This document shows positions 27,672 to 38,233 of a DNA stretch of 64,000 bases, piece by piece. This DNA is from G965227875 sp965227875. Lineage in GTDB: Bacteria > Pseudomonadota > Alphaproteobacteria > Rhizobiales > JAJFHC01. The DNA lies in contig OZ245783.1 of NCBI GenBank assembly GCA_965227875.1, forward strand, positions 434,001 through 498,000, in the 5' to 3' direction. The notes under the pieces are model-generated. The model saw nothing but the letters and a program-made list of their open reading frames with translations, ran no database searches and was not told where the DNA came from. Position 1 is the first letter of the stretch. Each line of letters starts with the position of its first letter. The translations under genes were made by a program, and so were the position numbers.

Positions 27672-29582
27672 TCACGCAGCCCGCGGTTCCACGAACATCC
27701 GGCCGCGCATCTCCATGTGCAAGGCATGGCAGAACCACTGGCAGTAGAACCAGTGGACGCCCGGCCGGTCTGCAGTGAACGTCACCGATGCCGTGGCCTG
27801 CGGACCGATTTCCATCGCCACGTTGTAGTTGGAGATCGTCAGGCCGTGGGTCACGTCGTCGACGTCGTCGAGATTGGTGACGTAGATGGTGACCTCGTCA
27901 CCCTGCTTCACCGTGAACTTCTCGAGCCCGAACTGGGGCGCGACCGAGGTCATGTAGACCCTCACCTTGTCGCCGTCGCGGACCACCTTGTCGTCGCTCT
28001 CCAGGTCGACGCCGTCGGCTTTCGCCTGTTCGACCGCATCGGCGAACATCGGGTCGTCCCGCTTCCAGACGTTCACGGGGTTCACGATGTCGGCGCGAAC
28101 GATGATGCTGTCATGCGGTTCGGCGAAGGTCGGACCGTCATGGACGACCTTCATCTCGTCAGTGGAGATGTCGATCACCTGTTCGTTCTCCGGCTTCAGC
28201 GGACCGGTATTGAGGAATCGGTCCTTGGAGAACTTGTTCATCGAGATCAGCCAGGCCCCGTCCGCCTCCGCGGTCTCGCCCATGGAGGTCGAGTTGTGCC
28301 CTGGCTGGTAGTGGACATCCACCTTCGAGATGATGGGATCGACGTCCTCGCCGGCATAGGCCCGGATCGCCTTGTCGATGTTCCACTTCGCGACCTGGCT
28401 GTCGAGGAAGAGCGTGGTGAAGGCATTGCCCTTGCCGTCATAGGCCGTGTGAAGCGGCCCGAGGCCCAGTTCCGGTTCCGCGACGATCGCCGAACGCGGG
28501 TCGGCGTCGCTTTCGAACAGGGCATCGACCTTGGTGACGTCGATCACGGAGACCGTCGGCGAAAGCTTGCCGTTGATGACGACATGCCGCTTGTCGGGCG
28601 CCGTGTTCACCCCGTGCGGACTGTTCGGGATCGGGATGTAACGGGTGTAGTTCTTGTTGCGGCCCTTCCGTCCGTCGATGACCGGCACGCCGTTCAGCAT
28701 CTGCACGTCGCCGGCCTTAACGCCGTCCTCGATAGCCTTAATGTTGAAGACGACAACGTGATCGAGCTCGTTGGCGGTCATTTCGGCGAGCGTCATGCCC
28801 ATTTCCGAGTTGTAGCTCGTCGAGAAGGCGTACTTGCCCTGGTAGTCGCAATCCGTGTTGTCGAGATTGCCCGTCACGATGACCTGCCAGGCGACCTTCA
28901 TCTCGTCGCCGTCGATCGCCGAGAAGATGTTCACGTATTGCGACGGGTCGTCGAGCACCTTGCCGTCGTTGACGAGCGGCGCCTCGTGTTCCCCGTTTGC
29001 GAAGACGTAACCCGTGCGCGGGAACTTCTGCGGGCGCATGCCGTGAATGTCCTGTGCGTTCGGGATCTCGATGATCTTGTCGCATTTCATGACATCGCAA
29101 CGGACCCGGGCGACGCGAGTGTTCGCCTTGTCGTTCATGAACAGGTATCGCCCGTCATAGGTCCCGTCGGTGAAGGACATGTGCGGGTGATGCAGGTCGC
29201 CATTGTCGTAGGTCTTCATGCCGCGTGCCGCGAGGAATTTCTTCGTCTCCTCGGTCAGCCCTTCGGTGAGGACCTTGAGGCTTTCGTTCGTCTGGCCCCA
29301 GCCGGTTGCCGAACAGCGGTTGAAGACCGGAACGCGCATCAGTTCCCGCATTGACGGAAACCCGAGAATCCGGAGTTCGCCCGTCTGGCCCGAGGACCAG
29401 AACCCGTAATACGGATCGAGTTCACCGGGCTGCAGTTCCGCCTTCATCGTCGCGGCCCTGGCTTTCGAGGTCAGCAGGTTGCCCGACAGCATCCCGGAAC
29501 CGGCCATGAGGGCGCCTGCGGCCGAGGCCGTCATGACGCCGCGCCGCGAAAACCCTTTCTTGCGTGTTTCTTCAGCAGACAT
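27672..29582 (-). CDS. nosZ: nitrous oxide reductase, Tat-exported (clade I type)
   Basis: 636-residue terminal enzyme of denitrification (N2O to N2). The leader FSRRGVMTASAAGAL is a twin-arginine signal, as in clade I NosZ. A beta-propeller carries CuZ ligands (for example DLHHPH and FANGEHE). The C-terminal cupredoxin has the CuA set C614, C618, H622, M625 in CQWFCHALHMEM. ATG at 29582 is chosen over one 12 codons upstream because GGGAAG lies just before it and the leader then fits. All recognised copper motifs are intact. Confidence 0.97.
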   Translation of the reverse strand: MSAEETRKKGFSRRGVMTASAAGALMAGSGMLSGNLLTSKARAATMKAELQPGELDPYYGFWSSGQTGELRILGFPSMRELMRVPVFNRCSATGWGQTNESLKVLTEGLTEETKKFLAARGMKTYDNGDLHHPHMSFTDGTYDGRYLFMNDKANTRVARVRCDVMKCDKIIEIPNAQDIHGMRPQKFPRTGYVFANGEHEAPLVNDGKVLDDPSQYVNIFSAIDGDEMKVAWQVIVTGNLDNTDCDYQGKYAFSTSYNSEMGMTLAEMTANELDHVVVFNIKAIEDGVKAGDVQMLNGVPVIDGRKGRNKNYTRYIPIPNSPHGVNTAPDKRHVVINGKLSPTVSVIDVTKVDALFESDADPRSAIVAEPELGLGPLHTAYDGKGNAFTTLFLDSQVAKWNIDKAIRAYAGEDVDPIISKVDVHYQPGHNSTSMGETAEADGAWLISMNKFSKDRFLNTGPLKPENEQVIDISTDEMKVVHDGPTFAEPHDSIIVRADIVNPVNVWKRDDPMFADAVEQAKADGVDLESDDKVVRDGDKVRVYMTSVAPQFGLEKFTVKQGDEVTIYVTNLDDVDDVTHGLTISNYNVAMEIGPQATASVTFTADRPGVHWFYCQWFCHALHMEMRGRMFVEPRAA

Positions 29583-29614
29583 TGTCTTCCCTTTCCTGAT
29601 TTGGTTGTCGTTAC

Positions 29615-31846
29615 TCAATTCACCGGTTCCGGCGTCGCCTCCCCTTCACCGGACTTGGGCGGCAGGGGATCGAGCAGGTTCTGTTTCCGGAACCGGGCAC
29701 GCTTCGCGGCCACCTTGATGCAGACCGGACACTTCGTGTCGCTCTGGTAGAGAACCTGGCAATGCAGGCACTGGTGGCATTCGTTGGGATTGATGTGGCC
29801 TTCGGGATGGATCGCCTGGACCATGCATTCCTTGGCGCAGCGCTGGCACGGGTTGCCGCATTCGCGGTAACGCTTGAGCCAGTCGAACATGCGCAGACGC
29901 GCAGGGATGGCGAGCGCCGCGCCGAGCGGACAGAGATACCGGCAATAGAAGCGCTCGATGAAGAGCCCGGCGCCGAGCAGCACGAAGACGAACGCGACAT
30001 ATGGCCAGTCGCGATCGAACTTGAGCACGATGGCCGTCTTGAACGGCTCGACCTCGGCGTAGCGTTCGGCGAGTTCCAGCGAATAGAGCGAAAGCCCGAA
30101 CAGCCCGAGGAAGATCATGTACTTGATCGGCCAGAGCCGTTCGTGGATGGCCCATGGAACGGTGATCTGCGGCACCTTGAGCGCACGCGCGACCTTGTTG
30201 GTCAGTTCCTGCAGCGCACCGAACGGGCAGAGCCAGCCGCAGAAGACGCCCCTGCCCCAGAACAGGAGCGACGCCGCGACCGAGAACCAGAGCACGAACA
30301 CCAGGGGGTCCATGAGGAAGGCCGACCAGGAGAAGTCCGTCATCACGCTGGAGAAGAACGCCAGCACGTTGACGACAGACAGTTGCGCGTTGGCGTACCA
30401 GCCCAGGCCGACGAGCGTGAAAACGAGGAACCCAATCCGGAACCAGTACGTGAACCTTTCGTGGCGGGTCACCTGCATCTGGAAGAAGAAGACGCCGGTC
30501 AGCACGGCGATGGCGCAGACGAGCACGACGACTTCCACCTTCTTCTGCTGCCATATGCGTTTCCAGAGATGGCTCAGTTCATCGGGATTGGTGGCCGCAA
30601 GGCCGCCGCCCACCTGCGGCGCAGCGGTCTTGACGGGCGCTGCGGGCACCGGCTCGAGATGACGGTCGGGAAGCCGGTATCCCAGGTCGAACGTCACGAA
30701 CGCCTTCTTGATCGGTCCCACGGCCCGTTGAACGAGAAGCTGCAGCCGAAACGGCTTTGCCGGATCGAAACCGCTAGCGGCCGGGATCCTGAACAGGTCG
30801 ATCTCGGTGAAGGTCGGCGCGTCCTCCGGCGCCACCCGGCCGATCCGGCGGTGCTGTTTGTCGAAGAACCTGGCCGTGAGGTCACCCTGGATGAGCCGGA
30901 TTCGGTCGAAAATGCCGCCGCGCACATAACCCGACCCCTTGAACGAGTATTTGCCCCGGCCGGTGACCAGGATCGCGTGTTCCCCGTCTTCGAGTCCCGC
31001 CACGAGGTTGGCGTATTCCTCCTTGCCGAGAAGCGTACGGCCGATCTCGGGCGCACTCACGAGAGCCAGCCTCATGTCGATGTAGTTTGCGTCCGCGGGG
31101 CCGGGCTCGGGGCGCGCCGCGGCTTTTTCGTCACCCGCCGCCTCGAAGGCCTGGTTGACCTGACCCACATCCAGGCGAAGCGTGCGGATCGACCCATCGC
31201 CGTCGAGCGTTTGCCAGTCGCTGACCGGCACTTCACCGGCAGGATAGGTCCGCAGCCTCTTCTGCGGTCCGGCCGAGGCGAGCTCCGGCTTCAGCCCGCC
31301 CAGGCCCAGTTCCCGCGCGACCTTGATGCCTGCACGGATGATCGAATCGTCGATTACCATGATGGTGACCGTGGCCCCGGATACGATGTCGAGGTCGTGG
31401 GCCGAGCCGCTCTTGCCGGCCTCTGCGATCAGGTCGACACCGGTGTACTTCTCGGTCACGGCGCGGATCTTCGATTCCGGGATGCCGACGAGGACGATCG
31501 GCTCGGAGTGCTTGACCAGTTCGACGCCGGTTATCCGGGCGTTCTTGTCGACACCCATGACGACGTGGATCGGCTTGCCGGAGTAACCTGTCGTCGTGAC
31601 AAAATCCGAGGTCAGGAACACATGGCCGACCACCTGGCCGCCGGCCATCGCGTCGACCACCGGTATGGCCTCGCGCATCGCCCCGAATGAATCCGCACCC
31701 GGCACGATCCGGCTGACATCCACGTCATCCAGGAATCCCGCGATCAGCGGTTCCGCATTCGTCCGCTCATAGGCCAGGCCCAGCCAGACCGCAACGCAGA
31801 TGAGCAGCACAAGCGGAACATCACGGATTCTCGGGACAACCGGCAT
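29615..31846 (-). CDS. nosR: NosR membrane flavo/iron-sulfur regulator-electron carrier
   Basis: 743 residues. An N-terminal helix leads to a periplasmic FMN-binding domain with SGAT (T159 is the covalent FMN site). Several transmembrane helices carry CxxxCP motifs (FCGWLCPFG and YCRYLCPLG). A cytoplasmic tail has two ferredoxin-type clusters (CGNPCQRCAKEC and CHQCLHC). NosR passes electrons to NosZ and is needed for nosZ expression. ATG at 31846 is preferred; a TTG five codons earlier lacks a ribosome site. Confidence 0.95.
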   Translation of the reverse strand: MPVVPRIRDVPLVLLICVAVWLGLAYERTNAEPLIAGFLDDVDVSRIVPGADSFGAMREAIPVVDAMAGGQVVGHVFLTSDFVTTTGYSGKPIHVVMGVDKNARITGVELVKHSEPIVLVGIPESKIRAVTEKYTGVDLIAEAGKSGSAHDLDIVSGATVTIMVIDDSIIRAGIKVARELGLGGLKPELASAGPQKRLRTYPAGEVPVSDWQTLDGDGSIRTLRLDVGQVNQAFEAAGDEKAAARPEPGPADANYIDMRLALVSAPEIGRTLLGKEEYANLVAGLEDGEHAILVTGRGKYSFKGSGYVRGGIFDRIRLIQGDLTARFFDKQHRRIGRVAPEDAPTFTEIDLFRIPAASGFDPAKPFRLQLLVQRAVGPIKKAFVTFDLGYRLPDRHLEPVPAAPVKTAAPQVGGGLAATNPDELSHLWKRIWQQKKVEVVVLVCAIAVLTGVFFFQMQVTRHERFTYWFRIGFLVFTLVGLGWYANAQLSVVNVLAFFSSVMTDFSWSAFLMDPLVFVLWFSVAASLLFWGRGVFCGWLCPFGALQELTNKVARALKVPQITVPWAIHERLWPIKYMIFLGLFGLSLYSLELAERYAEVEPFKTAIVLKFDRDWPYVAFVFVLLGAGLFIERFYCRYLCPLGAALAIPARLRMFDWLKRYRECGNPCQRCAKECMVQAIHPEGHINPNECHQCLHCQVLYQSDTKCPVCIKVAAKRARFRKQNLLDPLPPKSGEGEATPEPVN

Positions 31847-31902
31847 TTCTGATACACCCAATCGTTATTGCGATCAGGTTATCGACCCGGCTCAATCCCC
31901 TA

Positions 31903-31918
31903 TTTGCGCTGGCACAAA
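31903..31918. promoter_or_regulatory. candidate FNR/DNR-type box upstream of nosR
   Basis: TTTGCGCTGGCACAAA has TTTG/CAAA ends around 8 bp, so the TTG-N8-CAA spacing is met, but the inner bases match FNR or FixK consensus only on one side. It is centred about 64 nt before the nosR ATG, close to the spacing of the two better sites at 21473 and 22636. It is the weakest of the three. Confidence 0.45.
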
Positions 31919-31964
31919 CAATCGGTGACGCACTCATGCGTGGACAGTCTGTCGCAGCAGGCAG

Positions 31965-32888
31965 TCAACCCATGTCCATGCCGGGAACGCCCTTGGAACT
32001 GATCATCGATCGGCAGTGGACCTCGAATGCGTCGACGACGCGCGGCTTGCGGTCCTGCCGGAGCGACATCATTCCGATCGTCATCGCCTTGTGCCGGCCC
32101 TTGAGCGGCACGGAGACGAGTTCACGCCCGTCCCTCGCCGTCAGGTTACGCGGACGCACATTGACGATCGTGAACCCGAAACCGTTGGCGACCATCGTCC
32201 GGATCACCTCCTGGTTCTCCGAACGTGCATGGATATTCGGTTCGAGCCCCTCGGCCTCGAACAGGTCGAGGAAGTACTGCCGGCTGTAGGGCAGGTCGAG
32301 GAGGATCATGTCCTCGCCTGCGAGGTCCTTCAGCCGCAGGGAGCTGCGCGCCGCGAATCTGTGATCACCCGCGATCAGGACCTGCGGCGGCAGACGGACC
32401 AGCGGCTCGTAGGCGATGTCATCGGGGATCATGAGATCGTAGGAGATCGCCGTGTCGATCTCGACCGCCCGCAGACATTCCACCAGACGTCTCGGATCGC
32501 CTTCCACCACCGAAAGGCTGACGTCCGGGTGGTTCTTCGAGAAGGCATGAACCAGTTCCGGCAGAAGCATCGGCGCAAGGGTCGTCAGGCATCCGACGGT
32601 CAGCGGACCCCGGATTTCGCCGGTGAGTTCCCCGGCAAGCGCGTAAAGACCCGACGCCTGCCGGATGAGCAGCTTCGCTTCCCGCAGGATGCGCTTGCCC
32701 GGCGGCGTCAACGTGAGGCCGCGCGCGTGATGCCTGACGAAGAGCTGGACACCGAGTTCGTTCTCGAGATGGGAAATCGCCGAGGAAATCGCCGGCTGGG
32801 AGATATTGATGCGTTCCGACGACAGCTTGATGCTACCGGCTTCGGCCGTCGCCACGAAATACTCGAGCTGCTTTATCGTGAAACGCAT
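31965..32888 (-). CDS. LysR-family transcriptional regulator
   Basis: 307 residues: winged helix-turn-helix (about 1-65, IKQLEYFVATAEAGSIKLSSE and ISQPAISSAISHLE) and a two-lobed ligand-binding domain (about 90-300). The ligand domain is recognisably related to the C-terminal half of the flavin reductase fusion encoded three genes upstream (shared VGC, VEGD, YD, ILLD-PSR-YFL and F motifs), so both probably bind the same or a similar compound. It is the last gene of the monooxygenase operon and its likely regulator. Confidence 0.9.
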   Translation of the reverse strand: MRFTIKQLEYFVATAEAGSIKLSSERINISQPAISSAISHLENELGVQLFVRHHARGLTLTPPGKRILREAKLLIRQASGLYALAGELTGEIRGPLTVGCLTTLAPMLLPELVHAFSKNHPDVSLSVVEGDPRRLVECLRAVEIDTAISYDLMIPDDIAYEPLVRLPPQVLIAGDHRFAARSSLRLKDLAGEDMILLDLPYSRQYFLDLFEAEGLEPNIHARSENQEVIRTMVANGFGFTIVNVRPRNLTARDGRELVSVPLKGRHKAMTIGMMSLRQDRKPRVVDAFEVHCRSMISSKGVPGMDMG

Positions 32889-32942
32889 GTCCGCAGACTG
32901 CCATGACCCGGACGTCGCCGGAACACCCTCCAGGCCCGGCCC

Positions 32943-33620
32943 CTACTCGTCGCCCGGCACGCCGTAGCTCGGCGCCCGGGAGGGATCGGCCGCGCGGGTG
33001 ACATAGTCGTCGAGCTGGGGCGAATAGACCGCCCATATCCGCGCCAGTTCCTCTATCGGATCTGCTTCCTCGATCCAGTCCACGCGCAGGCTCGCCACCG
33101 GCCAGGCGGCCTTGTCGACCACGAGCAGGCCGGCGGAGTGGACCGGCCCTTCCTCGCCCCCGGCATTCACACCGGCCTGCATGCCGGCGATCAGCCGGTC
33201 GGCGAGGTGCCCGTGCGCGGCGATGAAGCCGTCCACCATCGCCTGGGGAACCCGTGTCGACGACAGCAGGTTGCCCGCGCAGACGACATTGCGGGCATGG
33301 GCAGTGGCATGGGTCCCCAGCGTGTTGCTGCCCGAATAGGTGGCCGTGGCGCCGTCGCGGTCGACCGCGGTAAGCTGCCGGTATTCGATATTTGGCGTCG
33401 TGCGGATGATCGCGTCCAGCGCCTGCTGGGCGGATGCGCCGAGTTCCATGAGATCGAGGCATCGCGTCCCCAGGTTGGGATCGGTGATGTTCTGGCTCGC
33501 GGCGGCCCCCACTCCGGCCCGGGCAAAAGCGCATCTTGCGGCGACCGCCGGTGACGACGACGACACCGCCATTCCGAACATGCCCGTCTCCTCGCAACGT
33601 GCGGCAATGGAGAATGTCAT
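32943..33620 (-). CDS. DUF1028 family protein (Ntn-hydrolase-like)
   Basis: 225 residues matching the DUF1028 pattern: MTFSIAARCEETGMFGMAVSS at the start, ARAGVGAAASQN, and an AGNLL segment near residue 115. The family is predicted to have the Ntn-hydrolase fold, and members often lie beside RidA and amide or peptide catabolism genes. It follows ridA by 4 bp in a tight operon with an HpaB-type monooxygenase, suggesting hydrolysis of a ring-opened or amide intermediate (inference). Confidence 0.85.
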   Translation of the reverse strand: MTFSIAARCEETGMFGMAVSSSSPAVAARCAFARAGVGAAASQNITDPNLGTRCLDLMELGASAQQALDAIIRTTPNIEYRQLTAVDRDGATATYSGSNTLGTHATAHARNVVCAGNLLSSTRVPQAMVDGFIAAHGHLADRLIAGMQAGVNAGGEEGPVHSAGLLVVDKAAWPVASLRVDWIEEADPIEELARIWAVYSPQLDDYVTRAADPSRAPSYGVPGDE

Positions 33621-33624
33621 CGCT

Positions 33625-34044
33625 CTACGCCTCGTCGGGAATGACGGCGGTCGCTTCGATCTCCACGACCCACTCCGGCCGCGCGAGGGCAGGCACGACC
33701 AGGCCGGTGGAGACCGGATGCACGCCCTTGAGATACTGGCCCATCGTCCGGTAGACCTCGTCGCGATAGCGGATGTCCGTCAGGTAGACGACGATGCGGC
33801 ACACATGCTCCATTTTCGCTCCGCACTCGCCCAGCAGCATTTCGATGTTCTGCATGGCCTGATGGGTCTGTGCCGCCGGGTCGCCCTTTCCGACACTTTC
33901 CGAGGTGTCGAGGTTCTGGCCGATCTGGCCGCGCAGGAACACCATTGTTCCGCGGGCGACGACCGCCTGCGCGAGATCGTTGTCGAGTTTCTGCTCCGGA
34001 TAGGTGTCGCTCGTGTTGAACGGCCGGATTCTCTTGTGCGCCAT
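33625..34044 (-). CDS. RidA family (enamine/imine deaminase-like) protein
   Basis: 139 residues of the RidA/YjgF fold, with RGQIGQNLD, a helical AMQNIEMLL segment, and VVPALARPEWVVEIEA carrying the conserved Arg of the active-site cleft. RidA proteins hydrolyse reactive enamines or imines, and their catabolic relatives act on ring-cleavage aminoacrylates. The position between a flavin-dependent monooxygenase pair and a DUF1028 protein fits breakdown of a nitrogen-containing compound. Confidence 0.9.
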   Translation of the reverse strand: MAHKRIRPFNTSDTYPEQKLDNDLAQAVVARGTMVFLRGQIGQNLDTSESVGKGDPAAQTHQAMQNIEMLLGECGAKMEHVCRIVVYLTDIRYRDEVYRTMGQYLKGVHPVSTGLVVPALARPEWVVEIEATAVIPDEA

Positions 34045-34059
34045 GTTTCCCTTCCGATG

Positions 34060-35250
34060 TCAGTTCCTGACCAGTTCAGACTGGTTGCTGAAATATTCGC
34101 GGCAGTGCCGCGCGAACTCGAGCGCCAGCGGTGAATGCCGCCGCCCGGTCCGTCCGGCGAGCACCACGTGGCTCGGCTCGATATCCGACACGAGGGGCCG
34201 CGCCACAAGTTTCCGCCCGTCATAGGTGAGGGGCGATGCCGGCCGCGTCGCGAGCACGGAATAGCCCAGGCCGTGGCCTACCAGCCCCCGCACGACCTCG
34301 AAGGATGAGGACGAATGGCCAAGCCTCGGTTCGCGCCCGCTTTTCTCGAAGATCGACAGGAAATAGTCCCGGCTCGGCGGCGAATCGAGCAGGATCATCG
34401 GGTCGTCGAGCAGGTCTTCCGGGCGAAGCTCCGAACGCCCGGTCAGACGATGGTCCTCCGCGAGCAGGACATAGGGTTCGAGAGAGGCGAGGCGTTCGGT
34501 TTCGAGGTCCGCCCCGAGCCCCATGTCGTAGAGCAGCGCATACTCGATCTCGCCCGACATCAGGCCGGCGGAGAGGCTCTTCTGGTCGCCTTCGACGATA
34601 CGGACGTCGGCCTGCGGCGACGTCTCCGCCATGCGCGACACCATTTCGGGAACCACATAAGGGCCGAACGTGTGGAAGCACCCGACGCGCAGCCGCGCGG
34701 CTTCCGCCGCGGCACCGTCGCGCACGTTGGCGGCGGCCCGGATGCGCGTCGGCGATCCGTAGGCGCGATGGGCGAAGATCAGCGGCGAGCCGCCTTCCGC
34801 GGTGAATATGTCCTGCACCTCGCCTATGAAGACGTGGTGCGTGCCGACCCGTTCGCCGCTGGCCACCCGGCAATCGAACGCGACGAGCGGATCGACCACG
34901 CGTGGTGCGCCGGTGACCTGCGTCGTCCATTCCGCGCAGGAGAACTTGTCGCCGTCCTCGGTCTTGAACCGGCCCGCGAACGTGTCGGAGATGTAGGACT
35001 GGTCGTCCCGCAGGACGTTCACGCAGAAGACGCCGTTCTCCACGATCGCGCGGGCGGACGGGCTCATGTGATGCACGCAGACGAGCAGGGACGGCCGCGT
35101 GGTGTCGGCTGACACCGACGACATGGCCGAGACCGTGACGCCCATCCTGCCGCCCGGGCCATCCGTCGTCACCACGTTGACGGTGCTCGCCGTATGGCTC
35201 ATGGCATCGAGGAATGCCTGGCGGATTTCAGGATCTATCTCCTGGCTCAT
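34060..35250 (-). CDS. flavin reductase domain fused to a LysR-type ligand-binding domain
   Basis: 396 residues in two parts. Residues 10-165 form an HpaC-like flavin reductase domain (VTVSAMSSVSADTTRPSLLVCV, FCVNVL, FAGRF). Residues 187-390 form a LysR substrate-binding domain (VGCFHTFGPYVVPEMV, RIVEGDQ, MILLDSPPSRDYFL). No DNA-binding helix-turn-helix is present. ATG at 35250 follows GGGAGA. It lies 31 bp after an HpaB-type oxygenase, which needs reduced flavin, so this is the reductase partner. The sensor-like half could tune flavin supply to the presence of substrate (inference). Confidence 0.85.
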   Translation of the reverse strand: MSQEIDPEIRQAFLDAMSHTASTVNVVTTDGPGGRMGVTVSAMSSVSADTTRPSLLVCVHHMSPSARAIVENGVFCVNVLRDDQSYISDTFAGRFKTEDGDKFSCAEWTTQVTGAPRVVDPLVAFDCRVASGERVGTHHVFIGEVQDIFTAEGGSPLIFAHRAYGSPTRIRAAANVRDGAAAEAARLRVGCFHTFGPYVVPEMVSRMAETSPQADVRIVEGDQKSLSAGLMSGEIEYALLYDMGLGADLETERLASLEPYVLLAEDHRLTGRSELRPEDLLDDPMILLDSPPSRDYFLSIFEKSGREPRLGHSSSSFEVVRGLVGHGLGYSVLATRPASPLTYDGRKLVARPLVSDIEPSHVVLAGRTGRRHSPLALEFARHCREYFSNQSELVRN

Positions 35251-35281
35251 CGATTCTCCCGCACCGAAGCCCGCATGACGC

Positions 35282-36805
<1,524 letters not shown>

Positions 36806-36935
36806 CTGCTCACGTTCCCTGCGGCTGTTTGCCCATAGCTCCGACTATTTTCCACCCTCGCACAAGTTTTGAAAAATCTTCATTTCAGAGGCATGGATTA
36901 GATTTTATCGAATCGAATTCTCCTCAGGAACCGTT
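36806..36935. promoter_or_regulatory. AT-rich promoter region of the monooxygenase operon
   Basis: This 130-bp gap upstream of the HpaB-type gene is much more AT-rich than its surroundings (for example gttttgaaaaatcttcattt and ttagattttatcgaatcg), as expected for a regulated promoter. I see no clear LysR T-N11-A palindrome or sigma-70 boxes that I would commit to. Confidence 0.4.
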
Positions 36936-38126
36936 TCAGCCGAGCGATGCCGACAGCGCGGCAAAGCCCCTGACCCAACCGCTGTCCGCTCTTTCGTCGA
37001 TCGGCAGGGCCTGGGAGGCACTGCGCACGACGGTGAGGCGTGCAACCGGATCGATGTAGATCCACTGGCCGTGAATGCCGATCGCACAGAACGCCTCGCT
37101 GCCGCGGCCGATCATGTACCACTTGTTGCGGTAGCTTCCGCCGGGAAGGAAATCCGCAAGATCCCCCAGGTCCCAGGCTGTGCGATCGCCCCCCTTGCGG
37201 ATATCGGCGATCCACGCCTCGGGAACCACCTGCCGGCCATTCGCGGCCCCGCCATTGCGGACCATTTCGCCGAAGCGGGCCAGGTCGCGCAGGCGGATGC
37301 AGATCCCGCCGGCCGCACGCGGCGCTCCCAGCCGGTCGACGGTAATGTATCCCTCGGCTTCCGCACCCATGGGTTGCCAGATCTTCTCGCTGAAAAGTTC
37401 GTGAAACCGGCGGCCCGAGACCCGCTCGACGATCCATCCGAGCAGGTCCGAATTCGGCGACACGTAGTGGAACTTCTCGCCATGCGCATTGCCATCGCGC
37501 TGAAGCGACAGAATGAAGGAGCGCAGGTCGGGGGGATTCTGCGGATCGGAAAGCGGGTTCCAGTTCGTCGCCTCGCGATAGCGGACGAAGTTCCCCGACC
37601 GGTCGAGATAGGACTCCTCGAAGTCGATGTCGACCGTCATGTCGAGCACATGCCGGACGCTGCAGTCGCCATAGGCGGATCCGGCCGCCTCCGGCAGGAT
37701 GTCGACCACCGGCGCATCAGGATCGAGACGCCCCTCGCCCACGAGCACGCCTGCGAGGATGGCGGTGATCGACTTGCTTACCGAGAACACGATGTGAAGA
37801 TCGTCCGCGCCGCTCGCGTCGTCATACCATTCACACAGGGTCTCGCCGTCCTGCAGGACGATGAACCCGTCGCTTTCCGTCGCTGAGAGAAGCCCGGCGA
37901 GGGTGAGGCCGGGTTCGCCGGCGCTCATGCCGAGGATCTCCGGTGTCCAGCTGGCCGCCGGGAGGCTGGAAACAGTGGCGGGATCGTGCAGGATCGGCGC
38001 GTTCGGCACGAGTTCGCGCACATGCCGGAAGGCCCACCTGTTGAACACCGGTTCGCGCCAGTTGGCCAGCGTGACCTGGTCCTTCTCCGCCGGCGGAAAT
38101 CCGCTCATGAGCGTTTCTTTCGACAC
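36936..38126 (-). CDS. serine hydrolase, class C beta-lactamase-like (paralogue 1)
   Basis: 396 residues. The beta-lactamase/DD-peptidase fold has nucleophile motif S115-V-S-K118, a tyrosine motif in FHYVSPNSD, and GIHGQWIYIDP as the third element. There is no signal peptide, so it is probably a cytoplasmic esterase or amidase. The GTG at 38126 is chosen: GGGAGG lies 8 nt before it, and it aligns residue for residue with the start of the paralogue at 40722-41921. The two share NRW-F-HVRE and the whole architecture. Confidence 0.85.
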   Translation of the reverse strand: MSKETLMSGFPPAEKDQVTLANWREPVFNRWAFRHVRELVPNAPILHDPATVSSLPAASWTPEILGMSAGEPGLTLAGLLSATESDGFIVLQDGETLCEWYDDASGADDLHIVFSVSKSITAILAGVLVGEGRLDPDAPVVDILPEAAGSAYGDCSVRHVLDMTVDIDFEESYLDRSGNFVRYREATNWNPLSDPQNPPDLRSFILSLQRDGNAHGEKFHYVSPNSDLLGWIVERVSGRRFHELFSEKIWQPMGAEAEGYITVDRLGAPRAAGGICIRLRDLARFGEMVRNGGAANGRQVVPEAWIADIRKGGDRTAWDLGDLADFLPGGSYRNKWYMIGRGSEAFCAIGIHGQWIYIDPVARLTVVRSASQALPIDERADSGWVRGFAALSASLG

Positions 38127-38233
38127 GCGGAACACCTCCCGTCCAATGCCTCTTGCACTTGGCTACTGTGTGCATATCCTCGTCATATCGCAAGCCGCCA
38201 GCCGGCATTTTCGCAACGAGCAGGAACATCGAT

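Noticed and set aside
27246..31690. Two long plus-strand frames opposite nosD/nosZ and nosR
   Set aside because: Antisense to certain nos genes with intact catalytic motifs.
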